The notes under the pieces were generated by a model. The model made no database searches. It was not told where the DNA came from and was given only the letters and a program-made list of their open reading frames with translations. Positions 5,620-5,855 of a DNA stretch of 5,855 bases are shown piece after piece (within the stretch, counting starts at the first letter, position 1; each line of letters starts with the position of its first letter). Where the stretch lies: assembly GCA_015486905.1 (NCBI GenBank), contig WFQV01000297.1, positions 1 through 5,855 on the forward strand, read 5' to 3'. The stretch is from Melioribacteraceae bacterium. Lineage in GTDB: Bacteria > Bacteroidota > Ignavibacteria > Ignavibacteriales > Melioribacteraceae. The translations under genes and the position numbers were made by a program.

Positions 5620-5692
5620 CGCCAGACGCCCGCCTTCGTCTGCGCTTCGCTTGATTACGTCGTGACAAGCAAGAGGTAAGACGCAAGGAATT
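5620..5692. repeat. GC-rich island with inverted repeats, probable interspersed repeat
   Basis: The first 31 bases (5620-5650) are about three-quarters G+C, directly after a run with very little G or C. CAGACG (5623-5628) pairs with CGTCTG (5637-5642) around an 8-nt loop, and the stem can extend by two pairs past a bulged base. GCTTG (5649-5653) pairs with CAAGC (5666-5670). The sharp composition change and stacked inverted repeats suggest an inserted or interspersed element. On the - strand the first hairpin is followed by a T-rich tract, so it could weakly stop transcription entering from the right. Confidence 0.45.
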
Positions 5693-5825
5693 AGGCTTAT
5701 TATTGTCAAATCGAGGACCTTGCATAAATAGTACCCTCAATCAAATCTTCGTTTTTTTTCAAAATATTTTAAACTTTTCGTAATAATTGAAATTAGGAAA
5801 TTGAATGCCGGCTTTACCGCGATAG

Positions 5826-5855
5826 GGATGGATGGATGATTGGATGATTGAATGG
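5826..5855. repeat. Tetranucleotide GGAT/GATT array at the window edge
   Basis: The last 30 bases read in period 4 as GGAT, GGAT, GGAT, GATT, GGAT, GATT, GAAT, GG. The array is cut by the window end, so its full length and neighbour are unknown. It is a simple microsatellite-like repeat with no unique spacers. It could vary in copy number by slippage. Confidence 0.7.

Larger units (their letters stand above)
5457..5855. other. Non-coding region upstream of the thioredoxin gene, to the window edge
   Basis: This 399-nt stretch has no credible gene. Nearest the thioredoxin gene it holds that gene's RBS and promoter, then a very A-rich run (about 5565-5619 on the + strand). A GC-rich repeat-like island follows from about 5620. 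A mixed stretch (5693-5825) includes eight consecutive T at 5752-5759, and I recognise nothing in it. A GGAT-type array ends the window. Open frames crossing it are short and have unnatural composition. Confidence 0.6.

Noticed and set aside
5521..5709. Open frame of 62 codons on the - strand
   Set aside because: It runs through the GC-rich repeat and then an A-rich tract that encodes a meaningless phenylalanine/isoleucine run. It also overlaps the promoter region of the thioredoxin gene and has no ribosome site that I can see.
5615..5725. 36-aa arginine-rich open frame on the - strand
   Set aside because: It lies mostly inside the GC-rich island, its basic run follows from the repeat composition, and there is no clear Shine-Dalgarno sequence. 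Kept only as an observation about the repeat.
5826..5855. Possible CRISPR array or direct-repeat array at the right edge
   Set aside because: Units are only 4 nt long and contiguous with no unique spacers, so this is a simple sequence repeat.

Overview
This is an AT-rich bacterial window with two unrelated transcription units: a two-gene, translationally coupled operon on the + strand (291-4531) and a single convergent gene on the - strand (4683-5456). Non-coding DNA at both ends and in the middle is rich in short degenerate repeats. No rRNA, tRNA, CRISPR array, transposase or phage gene is visible. The AT richness, lysine/asparagine-rich proteins, weak or absent Shine-Dalgarno sequences before the phosphatase genes, and exported thioredoxin-TPR protein suggest the Bacteroidota/Chlorobiota/Ignavibacteriota group. 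I lean towards an Ignavibacteria-like organism, but this rests on general resemblance and no marker gene is present.

Region by region. 1-290 is non-coding. It holds an inverted pair of degenerate CTYTGCG tandem repeats, a small GC-rich palindrome, five tandem heptamers, a possible promoter and a nonamer repeat that runs almost into the first start codon. 291-1970 encodes a soluble GAF-GAF-PP2C (SpoIIE/RsbU-type) serine phosphatase. 1967-4531 overlaps it by ATGA and encodes a membrane phosphatase: one TM helix, a periplasmic PDZ domain, about nine more TM helices, a cytoplasmic GAF domain, a helical linker and a second SpoIIE-type phosphatase. 4532-4682 is the gap between the convergent units and contains inverted repeats. 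4683-5456 (-) encodes an exported thioredoxin-fold protein with a CKWC site and two TPR repeats. 5457-5855 holds the promoter and RBS of that gene, a GC-rich island that looks like an interspersed repeat, and a GGAT-type tetranucleotide array running off the window.

How the genes may work together. SpoIIE/RsbU-type phosphatases usually dephosphorylate a STAS-domain anti-anti-sigma factor, which then releases a sigma factor or another partner-switching target. Here a cytosolic sensor (two GAF domains) and a membrane/periplasmic sensor (PDZ plus multi-TM plus GAF) are made from one message. The simplest inference is that they feed internal and envelope signals into the same or parallel partner switches. 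No STAS protein or anti-sigma kinase lies in the window, so the targets are unknown. The most interesting feature is the second protein's sensor half: it resembles the PDZ/multi-TM scaffold I associate with ComP-like histidine kinases, but drives a phosphatase. The thioredoxin gene has its own promoter and no evident functional link to the phosphatases.
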